The notes under the pieces are model-generated. The model did not search any database. It was not told where the DNA came from and saw nothing but the letters and a program-made list of their open reading frames with translations. Shown piece after piece: positions 15,417 to 22,836 of a DNA stretch of 34,642 nucleotides. Position 1 is the stretch's first letter. Each line of letters starts with the position of its first letter. The position numbers and the translations under genes were made by a program. Origin of the DNA: a virus; IMG/VR virus record IMGVR_UViG_3300048131_000272, positions 1 through 34,642 of that record; one strand, written 5' to 3'.

Positions 15417-16277
15417 TTAGCTGGCCGTGTAGGCGGCCGGGTCGATATCGAGCGGCTTGATGCTCTCATCGATATCGAATGGCGTGATGCCTTCGGGCAG
15501 GAGCGGCTTGCAGCCCATCTGGAACCCGGAATTGACGAACCAGAAATCCTTGAGGTTCTCCCAGGTGATGATTGTCTTCTCGCCTTCCAGCGTGGCATGG
15601 CCGACCGCGTTGCGCGCATACTGGAAGCCCCGGCGCAGATTGCCGGTTTTCGGCAGCTTGTTATGCTGGATCCAGTGTTTGCCATTCCAGGTGCGCCGCA
15701 TGGATTTGTTCATCCAGGGCAGGTCCGGTCCGGAATAGTCCGACTTCACATATTCGTCGAACCGCATCAGCTGGCTGTGCATGCGCGGCGAGATCAGCAT
15801 GAAGATATCGTCATCGTCGATATCGGCTTCGGCCTGGATCTCGTTCAGGCTTTCCGAGAAAGCAGGGCTCATGAATTCGCCGCTGCCGCCCCGGACGGTC
15901 TGGCCGCTGGTATTGAGCGCGGTAATGATCTGGTTGTCGGCGGCGCGCGCCAGCGCCTTGGCGGCCGCCTTCTTCAGCTCGTCGCGGTCATCGGCGGCCA
16001 TCTGCGACAGGTCGCGGTGCCGGATGACGGGCGTGACCTTCTTGTACTGGGTGGTGACCCTGACGTTGGAATGCTCGGCGCCCTGCTCACGCAGGTCTCC
16101 GACGCCGTCATAATCATAGGCTTCAAGAACGCCGAGGACATTGAACTGGGCGTCAGCCGCATTCGTGATCGACTTGCGGCGGACCGTGGACAGGAGACGC
16201 CCGCCCTTGTCCTGGTATTTGTGGATCACCCCCTCGACGAATTCTCGGGTGAACCATTCTGGTGCTGAAATGCTCAT
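15417..16277 (-). CDS. Major capsid protein
   Basis: The 286-residue product forms the T=7-type head shell. Recognisable parts are MSISAPEWFTREFVEGVIHK at the start, a ...VTPVIRHRDLSQMAADDRDE stretch, a central helix with AAKALARAADNQII, and ...MLISPRMHSQLMRFDEY, a wording common to HK97-fold capsids of podophages (I-x-S/P-x-x-x-x-x-L). The order portal, Bbp19-like, scaffold, capsid supports the call. The ATG at 16277 is chosen; an open frame extends to a TTG at 16352 but codes atypical sequence. No strong ribosome site precedes 16277, which is odd for an abundant protein. The gene has its own late promoter copy with a leader of about 115 nt. Confidence 0.92.
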   Translation of the reverse strand: MSISAPEWFTREFVEGVIHKYQDKGGRLLSTVRRKSITNAADAQFNVLGVLEAYDYDGVGDLREQGAEHSNVRVTTQYKKVTPVIRHRDLSQMAADDRDELKKAAAKALARAADNQIITALNTSGQTVRGGSGEFMSPAFSESLNEIQAEADIDDDDIFMLISPRMHSQLMRFDEYVKSDYSGPDLPWMNKSMRRTWNGKHWIQHNKLPKTGNLRRGFQYARNAVGHATLEGEKTIITWENLKDFWFVNSGFQMGCKPLLPEGITPFDIDESIKPLDIDPAAYTAS

Positions 16278-16397
16278 TTGCTTTGGACATTGACTGGTGA
16301 ATGGATCAGCCGGGCCGATTGCCAGAGCGGTGAGGCGGGCCTGTCCCCTCAAGGGCCGGTTGCCACCTCGCCCCAGGTCCTTCCCAGGCGAAGCGCA

Positions 16398-16430
16398 ATC
16401 ATAATCCGGCCCCGGTTTGGTTGACTTACG
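16398..16430 (-). promoter_or_regulatory. Late promoter copy B, upstream of major capsid gene
   Basis: On the minus strand: CGTAAGTCAACC (16430 to 16419), a 15-nt spacer, then TATGAT (16403 to 16398). The TAA of the motif is the stop codon of the scaffold gene. The predicted start near 16391 gives a capsid leader of about 115 nt (16278-16391), in which I see no gene. Confidence 0.78.
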
Positions 16431-17391
16431 AGGACATTTCCCGGTTCAGCTTGTCCCATTTTTCACGGAAGGCCTTGTCATAGTTCGGGCTGGTCGTATC
16501 ATAGCGCTCATCGCGCATGGCGGCCTTGACATCATCGACCGTCACGGCCCCGGCATTGGCGCCGGTGTCGCCCATCGCCGCGGTCGATTTCTCGCGCGTC
16601 TTGCCCATAAGATACTCGAAGGCCAGAACACCCTGATGGGTCGATGCGAGCAGCTCAAGCTCGGTCGCAACGCCGTCATCGAGATTGTCTTCCGCCTTCA
16701 TGCGGGCGATCCGCTCATCAACGAGTTTGGCCCGCGCCGCGCCCTTGGTCGCATCGCCGTCGCCCAGAAGTTTCGCTTCGGCCAGAGGGTCGATTGGCGG
16801 TTCGATCAGCCCATCATCGACCATCTTGTCCAGGATGCCGCCGATTACCGACTGGAACTCGCCCTGCGGCAGTCCCGCCTTGTGCGCGACCTCGCGCGCG
16901 ATTTTCAGCGCCGGGTCATCGCCTTCGGTGTTGAACACTTTCGACGCGCCCTCACTGAGCTTCAGCGTCTCGTAGCCGTCGGCCTTTTCGGGAACCTTTC
17001 CGCGGGCCGCCTGGGTATCGCGGTAGCCCTTCAGGGCCGGCGCGATCAGGGCCAGCGTGGCTTCCGGCGTTTCGCCGCGTAAATTCTCCGGCAGGACAGC
17101 GGTATCGAAGTCCCCGAATTTTGGCGCGTCGGTCAGCTTGTTGGTATTGTCCGCCGGCGTCTCCGCCCCGGCCGGCGCCGCCGCTTCGGCTGCCGCCGCG
17201 ATCGCAGCGGGCCCACGCGCAGCAGGTTTCGCGTCGGTCCCCTGCTCACCGGCGCCGGCACCTGCACCAGCACCCGCCGCGCCGCCGCCAGCCGCCTCAC
17301 CGGGCGTGCCATTATCGGCATGGCAAAGAAATGGATTGATTGCCGTATCGGCCTGCATGAACCAGCGTCTGGGGGTCTTCATGAGTGTCAT
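16426..17391 (-). CDS. Capsid scaffolding protein
   Basis: The 321-residue product lies between the Bbp19-like gene and capsid, the usual scaffold slot. It has an Ala/Gly/Pro-rich disordered N-terminus (residues 30-85, with many AGAGAGAG-type runs) and an acidic helical body with LPENLRGETPEATLALIAPA and ...REVAHKAGLPQGEFQSVIGG. The C-terminal third is charged and helical (DDVKAAMRDERYDTTSPNYD, KAFREKWDKLNREM). The ...YD...FREKWD...ending resembles capsid-binding tails of scaffold proteins in podophages. Scaffolds guide procapsid assembly and leave or are degraded before DNA packaging. The start at 17391 overlaps the upstream stop by ATGA; its TAA stop is part of late promoter copy B. Confidence 0.82.
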   Translation of the reverse strand: MTLMKTPRRWFMQADTAINPFLCHADNGTPGEAAGGGAAGAGAGAGAGEQGTDAKPAARGPAAIAAAAEAAAPAGAETPADNTNKLTDAPKFGDFDTAVLPENLRGETPEATLALIAPALKGYRDTQAARGKVPEKADGYETLKLSEGASKVFNTEGDDPALKIAREVAHKAGLPQGEFQSVIGGILDKMVDDGLIEPPIDPLAEAKLLGDGDATKGAARAKLVDERIARMKAEDNLDDGVATELELLASTHQGVLAFEYLMGKTREKSTAAMGDTGANAGAVTVDDVKAAMRDERYDTTSPNYDKAFREKWDKLNREMSS

Positions 17392-17756
17392 GTCTCTTCT
17401 CGGTCTAGGGTTTCAAAATCGCGGATGGCTTTCTCGATCCGGCGCACCGTTTCGTTCTCGCCTTCACGGAAGAAGGCGCGGGCCATCATCTTTTCGGGGC
17501 TGACAGCGAACATGTAGTCGGCGTCGATGACGGCCCGGTCGGTCGTCAACGCTTTCATCCATGCCAGGACGGCCTGACCCATATCGCTGGTAAACAGGGC
17601 GTGGATCTTCGCCAGCTGATCGGTCTGGGCGGTGTTCAGCGCAGACTGGAACGGCGTCTCGCTGTCATCGCCCGCCGGAATATCCGGCAGATCAGTGCTG
17701 ACATCGTCGATGGTCTGGAAAGCACGGCCAAGGCCGCCCGTTGATTTTTCGCTCAT
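17388..17756 (-). CDS. Bbp19-like phage structural protein
   Basis: This 122-residue protein has an acidic, disordered N-terminus (residues 1-35) and a helical C-terminal domain. KIHALFTSDMGQAVLAWM followed later by ARAFFREGENETVRRIEKAI resembles the Bbp19 structural domain first named from Bordetella phage BPP-1. These proteins lie between portal and scaffold genes, as here, and are thought to be minor virion components; their exact job is unknown. It overlaps the portal stop and the scaffold start by ATGA on each side, so portal, Bbp19-like and scaffold are produced from one coupled message. Confidence 0.7.
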   Translation of the reverse strand: MSEKSTGGLGRAFQTIDDVSTDLPDIPAGDDSETPFQSALNTAQTDQLAKIHALFTSDMGQAVLAWMKALTTDRAVIDADYMFAVSPEKMMARAFFREGENETVRRIEKAIRDFETLDREET

Positions 17757-19318
17757 GCCGCTGCCTTTTCGGGGATTTTCATGCCGGCGGCCTGCGCGGC
17801 CATGATCGCGGCGTTCATCTCTTCATTCTGCTTGCGCAGCGCCGCGCGTTCATCCGGTGGGGTCATCAGGCCGCGCTCAATGCCCATCTTGGCCTGCAGG
17901 AAATCGACCAGCTTGTCGTCGCTCATATAGATTTTTGCGGCCTCTGGCCCGACGGTCTGGACGAGGATGCTGTGGAAGTTCAGCGTCTTCTCGACCTCTT
18001 CCATCATCTGCGCTTCAGCCAGCGGCGACAGCACCTGAAGGCGCGCCACGAACTGGTTGATGCTGACAAATTCAGACAGGAGGCCAGCCTGTTCCAGCAG
18101 GTCGATGACCCGCTGGATAAGCGGGATGAAAAGCTCTGAAATCAGGCGCCCGAACGCGCTTGATATATCCTGGCTGAGACGGCGCAGGCGCGCCACGATC
18201 TCGGTCGGCGACCGTACAGCGCCCTGTTCGTCGGGTAGCGGATCATCATACATGATCTCACGCACCTGGGCGCGCAGCTCCTGCAGGACGAGGCCGGTCA
18301 GGTCGAACTGCTCGGGGATGGGCAGGCGTTCCAGCGCCGCACCATTCGGCCCGCCCGTCCGGCTGACCTTCACGATACCGCCGGGCCGAAGCGCCGTGGT
18401 GCGCGGATTGTAGAGATTGTCGTCTGACGTCATCCACGCGCCGAGAATGGCAAAGGCAGCCGCTTTCAGCTGCATCTCGACCGTCTTGTTGAGGGTCTTG
18501 ACGTGAGGCAGGGCCAGCATGGCAGGGCCGCGTCCGCGCTTTTCTCCCGGAATACGGAAGAAGCGCGGCGTGATGAAGGGCGAGGTGCGCAACTCTTCGG
18601 TCACAAGCGCGGCCTGCCCCTCTTTCCAGATCACCTGGAAGTCAAAGGTTTTCGCGCGGACTTTCGCGCAATGGATGAGCAGCGCGATATCCTTGTCCGG
18701 CTCCTCGGCAATGATCTTCGCCAGCTGGCCGGGAATTTCAGCGTCCGGCCAGGCCGTCTCGATCTCGCTGGCCGGGACAGGCATCTCGTAATACCATTTG
18801 GTGATATTGCCCTTGCCATCCTCATCGACCACGATGTCTTCGGCCGAGATCGAGGTAAAGCTGACAATCTCTTCCTCATCGTCGCCCGGGAGGACCAGCA
18901 TCGCCCCCATACCGGCAAACAGGTCGATATACATTTCATCGGCGGCGCGGCTGAACTGGCCGCCATTGAAAACCTGCCAGACAATCTTGGTCGTCGTATC
19001 GAGCAGTCGCTCGATCGTGTCGCGCTGGTTGGCGTCTTCGATCAGCGGCCCCGGAACCAGCTTGAACCATTGCTCGTAATCGGGCGTGATCGCGCGCTTC
19101 AGGCGCCCTGCGCCGCGCGGCGCGGCAGCCACCGCCGTCGCGTCGAAAACCCGCTCGGTGCGCTTCGCGCCTTTTGCCGGGCCGCCATTGCGATCCCCGG
19201 CCCTCGCCCGGTAAGGCATGATATATTCATAGACTTCGCGAAGGTGCGCCCTGTGATGGGCGTCGTCTTCTGTCGCCAGTTTCTGGTAGCGCGAGCAGAT
19301 GGATTGAGCCGATTTCAT
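17753..19318 (-). CDS. Portal protein (head-to-tail connector, T7 gp8 type)
   Basis: The 521-residue product forms the dodecameric DNA channel at one vertex of the capsid and nucleates assembly. Family features are the N-terminal ICSRYQKLATEDDAHHRAHL, EVYEYIMPYRA, the RVFDATAVAAAPRGAGRLKR block (about residues 57-80), and PFITPRFFRIPGEKRGRGPA (about 240-262), typical of podovirus connectors. Another conserved block is ...MYDDPLPDEQGAVRSPTEIV (about 360-385). Length is close to T7 gp8 (about 536). The ATG at 19318 lies 3 nt past the stop of the preceding 63-residue gene, so the two are probably co-translated. The promoter serving this group lies at 19567-19599, inside the 3' end of the GNAT-like gene. 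Confidence 0.94.
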   Translation of the reverse strand: MKSAQSICSRYQKLATEDDAHHRAHLREVYEYIMPYRARAGDRNGGPAKGAKRTERVFDATAVAAAPRGAGRLKRAITPDYEQWFKLVPGPLIEDANQRDTIERLLDTTTKIVWQVFNGGQFSRAADEMYIDLFAGMGAMLVLPGDDEEEIVSFTSISAEDIVVDEDGKGNITKWYYEMPVPASEIETAWPDAEIPGQLAKIIAEEPDKDIALLIHCAKVRAKTFDFQVIWKEGQAALVTEELRTSPFITPRFFRIPGEKRGRGPAMLALPHVKTLNKTVEMQLKAAAFAILGAWMTSDDNLYNPRTTALRPGGIVKVSRTGGPNGAALERLPIPEQFDLTGLVLQELRAQVREIMYDDPLPDEQGAVRSPTEIVARLRRLSQDISSAFGRLISELFIPLIQRVIDLLEQAGLLSEFVSINQFVARLQVLSPLAEAQMMEEVEKTLNFHSILVQTVGPEAAKIYMSDDKLVDFLQAKMGIERGLMTPPDERAALRKQNEEMNAAIMAAQAAGMKIPEKAAA

Positions 19319-19321
19319 CCC

Positions 19322-19513
19322 TCAGACACCAAAACTGCTTGCGCCCTTGGCCGCATAGGACAGGAGGCCTCGCCCCCGGCGGCGGCGTCCGGAAATATTC
19401 GCGACCGCGGCCTTTTCGGCCTCCAGCTCCGATCGCTCATTCTGGGCATCCTGCTGTTGCCGTTGCTGCAGCGCTTCCAGCTTGCGATTGCGTTTACCGC
19501 CACCTCCAAACAT
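19322..19513 (-). CDS. Small charged protein preceding portal
   Basis: This 63-residue product reads MFGGGGKRNRKLEALQQRQQ, continues as a charged helix with AQNERSELEAEKAAVA, and ends GRRRRGRGLLSYAAKGASSF-G-V. Small proteins with this Gly start, coiled middle and GRGLLS end commonly precede portal genes in temperate podophages; no function is established. AGGAG lies 7 nt before the ATG, which is a strong ribosome site. An overlapping frame of similar length (19315-19509) lacks a ribosome site and family-like sequence and was rejected. It is the first gene after late promoter copy C. Confidence 0.72.
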   Translation of the reverse strand: MFGGGGKRNRKLEALQQRQQQDAQNERSELEAEKAAVANISGRRRRGRGLLSYAAKGASSFGV

Positions 19514-19526
19514 GTCAGAACTCCTG

Positions 19527-19937
19527 TCAGCCGGGGATCCAGATCATCCGGATCGTCTGGCGGCCGAGTATAGTCGGCCCCTCCCCGGGTTGACTTACGA
19601 AGCCGACGAACTCTGCAAACCGGCGATGCGCGGGCCGGTCGGCGCGGACATGACAGATGACAGGCAAGGCGTGATCTTCAGCCAGGAGTGTCTGCGCCGC
19701 CGCAAGGGCCAACAGGCGCGCACGCGGAAAGGGTGTTTCGCGGATCAGCATCCACGCTTCCAGCTCGCCCGATCCGTCATCGTAGAGACCGCCAACTGTC
19801 GCGAGCCCATGCTGATCCTCGACAGCGACCATCGCCGTCCGCTTCGCTTGCACGACAAAACGCCGCCAGGCACGGCGGCCGGGCGCTCGCGGCAGCATCC
19901 GCGCCATGTCCTCAAGCGTTCCGGCCCGGGCGATCAT
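19527..19937 (-). CDS. GNAT-like phage protein
   Basis: The 136-residue product looks like a small GNAT-fold protein. It has a strand-rich middle (RTAMVAVEDQHGLATVGGLY, ...ELEAWMLIRE), a helix with RLLALAAAQTLLAEDHALPV, and a C-terminal HRRFAEFVGFVSQ that recalls the A-x-x-x-GF end of acetyltransferases. The acetyl-CoA Q/RxxGxG/A loop is not clear, so it may be a non-catalytic relative. Similar proteins sit between terminase and portal genes in other podophages; their role is unknown. The start overlaps the TerL stop by ATGA. Late promoter copy C is embedded in its 3' end. Confidence 0.6.
   Translation of the reverse strand: MIARAGTLEDMARMLPRAPGRRAWRRFVVQAKRTAMVAVEDQHGLATVGGLYDDGSGELEAWMLIRETPFPRARLLALAAAQTLLAEDHALPVICHVRADRPAHRRFAEFVGFVSQPGEGPTILGRQTIRMIWIPG
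19567..19599 (-). promoter_or_regulatory. Late promoter copy C, upstream of the portal gene cluster
   Basis: On the minus strand: CGTAAGTCAACC (19599 to 19588), a 15-nt spacer, then TATACT (19572 to 19567). It lies within the last codons of the GNAT-like gene, where the motif is read as Val-Ser-Gln-Pro, so coding sequence and promoter share bases. The predicted leader to the 63-residue gene is about 45 nt and contains its AGGAG ribosome site. Confidence 0.78.
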
Positions 19938-21511
19938 ATATCGCTGAACACATCGAAATCGGCCTGGAACCCGTGATCGACGAAATTGCCGGCCGACTGG
20001 TTACGGCGCTGGCGAACCTTGCCCTCGATCAGGCTGTAGCCGAAGAAGCCGGTCACGCCATGCTGCTCAGCGTCCTGGATGTGCGAGGCCTCAGATCGCT
20101 TGTTCGGCGTCGGATCCTCGATCACGCCGCCGGCCGTTTCCCGTCGGCCATATTTGTAGGCCCCGGTCTTGCCCTTGCGGTTGAGCCGGCAGCGTGGGGA
20201 CATCAGGTAAGCCTGCGTATCGCCCTCGCTGGTATTCATCAGCACCCGCGTGGTTTCCAGCCGGAAGCCTTCTAGCTCATTGCTATCGGGCTGCTGGAAC
20301 GTCACGCCGAGCGCCAGTTCCCCGATCATCACCCAGGTCTTTTCCCCGCCCTCGGTATCGGCGCCATAAAAAGCGGACGGGTCAGCCCAGATCTTCAACC
20401 GGCCCGCACAGGGCGAGAGGTGGGGCTCGTCCAGCTTTCGCTGCAGCGCCTCGAAAAACCGTGTCGGCCCGGCCCGGCCGATAAACAGCTCGTCGATGAT
20501 GCGGACATGCGCCGAAGGCGTCACCTGAAAAAAGACGGCCGCAGGCCGCCCGCCATTCACCGTCCCGGCATCGAGCCCGATGCACAGGGGCAGGCGCGGA
20601 TCAACCGCAAAATCCACCTCTGCGACATGGCGGTTCTCGCGGAACTCATTGGCATAGACCGCCTCGCCCGAGATCGCTGCGCCCCATTCGTTCTTCACGA
20701 AGCGCTTGACGTAATCGGGCCGACCCGCATTCATCCGGACCATGTCCTGATAGTAGGTCTCATCGAGATTGTGGAGGTTTTCCGCATCCGGCGCGAGGCC
20801 GCTCGGGAAATCGAACACGTCCATCACTTCCGGCTCCAGCCGCGTGACGAACCGGTCATAGCACCAGTGTTCGACATCGGTCTTGTTCATGTCAAAGCCG
20901 ATATGCTTTTCGTTTCGCCCGCCCGGCACCAGCAATTTCCGGCGTGGATAGCGCCCGATCCGGCCGGAAGCGACCGTGAACAGCTTTTCCGGGATCGAAC
21001 TGATACCGTTGAGGATGATCGAGGTGACCTGGTAGCCGTCCATGAACGCCTCGATGTCGCCATCCGGGACCGCCGCGAACTGTGCATTGAGATCGATCGG
21101 GCCGTAATCGTCTTCCAGCCGCAGGCTGTGCTCGGCAGGCCGGTCCTGACCGCCGGTCCATTTGCCTGGAACCCCGGGATTGGTCTCGAAGTCCACGTCG
21201 TTCCAGTCATCGGCCGCAGGCCGGAACAGTTCCAGCCAGGAGGGGATCGCGGTCTTGTAGAGCTGGCGGTAATTGTCACGCAGGCAGAGAAAAGAATACC
21301 GGCGAACCCCGTCGACGCACATCGGCGCTCGCAGGGCGCAGAACAGCTCTGTAGCAAACATCGTCGTCTTGGCGCACCCGTTCGGCCCGATCATGCCGCG
21401 GATCAGCTTCTCGCTCTGGGCATAGGCCAGCGACCGCGGCCCCGGCGACTTCCAGCTCGCAACGCTGACCTCGCCCTTCAGATCGTGAAGCGATGTGACG
21501 TCGCGGCTCAT
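19934..21511 (-). CDS. terL: Terminase large subunit
   Basis: This 525-residue motor packages DNA. The ATPase region begins with ...KLIRGMIGPNGCAKTTMFAT; the Walker A is GPNGCAKT (residues 42-49), with Ala in place of the usual Gly before Lys. The nuclease domain shows PLCIGLDAGTVNGGRPAAVF (first acidic residue), KIWADPSAFYGADTEGGEK (second region), and near the end SEASHIQDAEQHGVTGFFGY with a further Asp. The ATG at 21511 is chosen; it has a G-rich upstream sequence and overlaps the stop of a doubtful small ORF. An open frame continues to 21583. The protein is close to the usual family size (500-600 residues). Confidence 0.95.
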   Translation of the reverse strand: MSRDVTSLHDLKGEVSVASWKSPGPRSLAYAQSEKLIRGMIGPNGCAKTTMFATELFCALRAPMCVDGVRRYSFLCLRDNYRQLYKTAIPSWLELFRPAADDWNDVDFETNPGVPGKWTGGQDRPAEHSLRLEDDYGPIDLNAQFAAVPDGDIEAFMDGYQVTSIILNGISSIPEKLFTVASGRIGRYPRRKLLVPGGRNEKHIGFDMNKTDVEHWCYDRFVTRLEPEVMDVFDFPSGLAPDAENLHNLDETYYQDMVRMNAGRPDYVKRFVKNEWGAAISGEAVYANEFRENRHVAEVDFAVDPRLPLCIGLDAGTVNGGRPAAVFFQVTPSAHVRIIDELFIGRAGPTRFFEALQRKLDEPHLSPCAGRLKIWADPSAFYGADTEGGEKTWVMIGELALGVTFQQPDSNELEGFRLETTRVLMNTSEGDTQAYLMSPRCRLNRKGKTGAYKYGRRETAGGVIEDPTPNKRSEASHIQDAEQHGVTGFFGYSLIEGKVRQRRNQSAGNFVDHGFQADFDVFSDI

Positions 21512-21771
21512 GCGCCACCCCCGCCCCCGACTGGGCCAGCATTGCGGCGATGCCTTTTCCACCCCGACCCCGATTTGAGCCAACAGGTGCGCGAACCTGA
21601 AAAATCGCCAATCCGGTGGGATCGGTCGGCCACCCTGTACGCGCGCGGCGCGATTTCCGGGGGGCTGTCTGGCCAGAGGCGCGCGACAGGACCGCGGGGG
21701 GTGTCGGACCGATCGAGCCCGCTCGTTAATCCCTGCTTAATGTGCGCTGAGCCTGAAAGGACTGTCATCAT
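21508..21771 (-). CDS. Doubtful 87-residue ORF between terminase genes
   Basis: The frame starts with ATGATG (MMTVLSGSAHIKQGLTSG) and ends overlapping the TerL ATG by ATGA, which is the coupling seen throughout this operon. The translated sequence, however, is rich in Arg, Ser, Pro and Gly with no recognisable fold, and ends PVGGGGGA. It fills a gap of about 300 nt between TerS and TerL that otherwise holds no gene. It may be a real small protein or simply leader sequence. Confidence 0.3.
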   Translation of the reverse strand: MMTVLSGSAHIKQGLTSGLDRSDTPRGPVARLWPDSPPEIAPRAYRVADRSHRIGDFSGSRTCWLKSGSGWKRHRRNAGPVGGGGGA

Positions 21772-21785
21772 TGCGTTTCACCTCA

Positions 21786-21812
21786 TTCCGTCCGACTTTT
21801 TCCGTCCGACTT
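21786..21812. repeat. Tandem 13-bp repeat just beyond the TerS stop
   Basis: TTCCGTCCGACTT occurs at 21786-21798 and again at 21800-21812, 14 nt apart, in the short interval between TerS and the next ORF. Paired direct repeats between terminase genes could be protein-binding sites, for instance part of a packaging site. Confidence 0.7.
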
Positions 21813-21815
21813 CCG

Positions 21816-22454
21816 TTATTTCTTATCGCTTTTCGATACACCGATCCGCAAATTCTGCGGCCGCAGATCCAGCCCGCCCTTCGATCCATCCGTCACGCTG
21901 CCATCGTCAGTGACCTGGGCGAAGACGAGCGGCTTGGTCCCGGCATCCTTGGCCGGCGGCAATGGCGCGTCGGTGAACCGGCTTGCCGCCTTCAGCGCGT
22001 CCTGGATGGCCGCGAAGGCCGCGGCATCCTCGATACCGAGCGACCGCGCCAGCTGCTTTGCCCTGGTCTCCTGAAACGTGCCCATCGACCTGCCGGCCTC
22101 CAGATGCTCAGGCAGGCCATGCAGCGCGGTGGCGACGATCACTTGGCCCGGCGTCGCGCTGAAGGTCCGCTCTGCCCATCGTGCCAGGGCTTCAGACCGC
22201 TTGTTCAGCGCGCCCTTCTTGCGGCCCGCCCGGCCTTTATCAGCCGCCTCAGCCTCCTGCATCGCCGTGATCGCGCCTTCCATCGGATCCGCGCCGCGCC
22301 CATCCCCAGGCCGCCCGTCTCCTGACCGATCGCCACCACCCCCGTGGGACACAGAACACCCACCATTTCCGCCTATTTTATCGGTTTCGCGCTCCGAAGA
22401 CGGCCCGTCTCCGGACTGTCTTGCTGCTGTCTTGTCACTATCCCTTGAATTCAT
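21816..22454 (-). CDS. terS: Probable terminase small subunit
   Basis: The 212-residue ORF lies directly before TerL in transcription order. A central part (about residues 74-110) reads GRAGRKKGALNKRSEALARW and ...TFSATPGQVIVATALHGLP, a wording common in phage DNA-binding/TerS-like proteins (basic G-R-K-G-x-N-K segment and a helical bundle). TerS proteins recognise the packaging site and regulate the large subunit. The first 57 residues are Gly/Asp/Ser-rich and low in complexity, so a start at Met58 (ATG at 22283) is possible; neither start has a strong ribosome site. Two TGTCTTG repeats fall within codons 7-13 of the long version. Promoter copy D lies about 230 nt upstream. Confidence 0.68.
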   Translation of the reverse strand: MNSRDSDKTAARQSGDGPSSERETDKIGGNGGCSVSHGGGGDRSGDGRPGDGRGADPMEGAITAMQEAEAADKGRAGRKKGALNKRSEALARWAERTFSATPGQVIVATALHGLPEHLEAGRSMGTFQETRAKQLARSLGIEDAAAFAAIQDALKAASRFTDAPLPPAKDAGTKPLVFAQVTDDGSVTDGSKGGLDLRPQNLRIGVSKSDKK

Positions 22455-22654
22455 TCATCTTTATCCATCTATAAGACAGAAAGACAGAAAGACAGTAAGT
22501 AAACTCAATGCACAGGCGCACCTGTACACATAAGGCTCTATAGAGCGTCTTTTCTGTCTTATTGTCTTGTGGCCTGTAATTTCAGCGTAAAATCAAGCGC
22601 TTACGCCGACGCTCACCAAGACAGCAGCAAGACACTAGTTTTCGGACTGTCTTG
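22417..22654. repeat. Iteron-like TGTCTT/AAGACA array (ten copies) with 18-bp inverted repeat
   Basis: TGTCTT begins at 22417, 22428, 22555, 22563 and 22648; AAGACA begins at 22473, 22481, 22489, 22618 and 22629. Three copies are spaced exactly 8 bp apart (22473-22495) and two others 8 bp apart (22555/22563). TGTCTTGCTGCTGTCTTG (22417-22434) is the perfect reverse complement of 22617-22634. CGGACTGTCTTG is also repeated directly at 22412 and 22643. The region is AT-richer than its surroundings, lies between replication genes and terminase, and carries no convincing gene. It could be a replication origin, a packaging site bound by TerS, or an operator array. Confidence 0.85.
22535..22606. other. 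Two palindromes inside the control region
   Basis: GCTCTATAGAGC (22535-22546) is a perfect 12-bp palindrome. GCGTAA (22585-22590) and TTACGC (22601-22606) are inverted arms with a 10-nt loop that contains part of the palindrome AAGCGCTT. They lie between groups of the TGTCTT repeats and may be binding sites or DNA-structure elements of the same region. Confidence 0.65.
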
Positions 22655-22685
22655 TCGATCTGCCATAATTCCCACTGCTTCGCAG

Positions 22686-22719
22686 AGTATAGGGTCAGGG
22701 TTGCCCGGGTTGACTTACG
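22686..22719 (-). promoter_or_regulatory. Late promoter copy D, upstream of TerS
   Basis: On the minus strand: CGTAAGTCAACC (22719 to 22708), a 16-nt spacer, then TATACT (22691 to 22686). Transcription would run through the whole TGTCTT array before reaching TerS (ATG at 22454), giving a leader of about 225 nt. Confidence 0.78.
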
Positions 22720-22792
22720 GGCGGGTTTCACAGGGGATCGGGGCGAGCCTCGGCACGAGGGTGCGGGGTCAGGGTCCTATCCGAGAGGGAGT

Positions 22793-22821
22793 CCGCGACA
22801 GGGTCAAGATCGCTGTCGCGG
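22793..22821. other. Stem-loop downstream of GapR gene, possible terminator
   Basis: CCGCGACAG (22793-22801) and CTGTCGCGG (22813-22821) form a perfect 9-bp stem with an 11-nt loop, 15 nt past the end of the GapR-like gene. A GGGGGTTTT run follows on the plus strand only, so as a terminator it fits rightward transcription better; for the leftward early operon it may slow or protect the 3' end. Confidence 0.5.
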
Positions 22822-22836
22822 CGGGGGTTTTGAGGG

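Noticed and set aside
20420-21913. Plus-strand open frame of 497 codons opposite TerL
   Set aside because: It is the shadow of the terminase gene, Arg/His/Pro-rich, with no domain and no ribosome site.
22493-22505. AGTAAGTAAACTC on the plus strand, resembling the late 12-mer
   Set aside because: It differs at key positions, lies in an AT-rich repeat, has no -10-like hexamer at 15-16 nt and no gene downstream on that strand.
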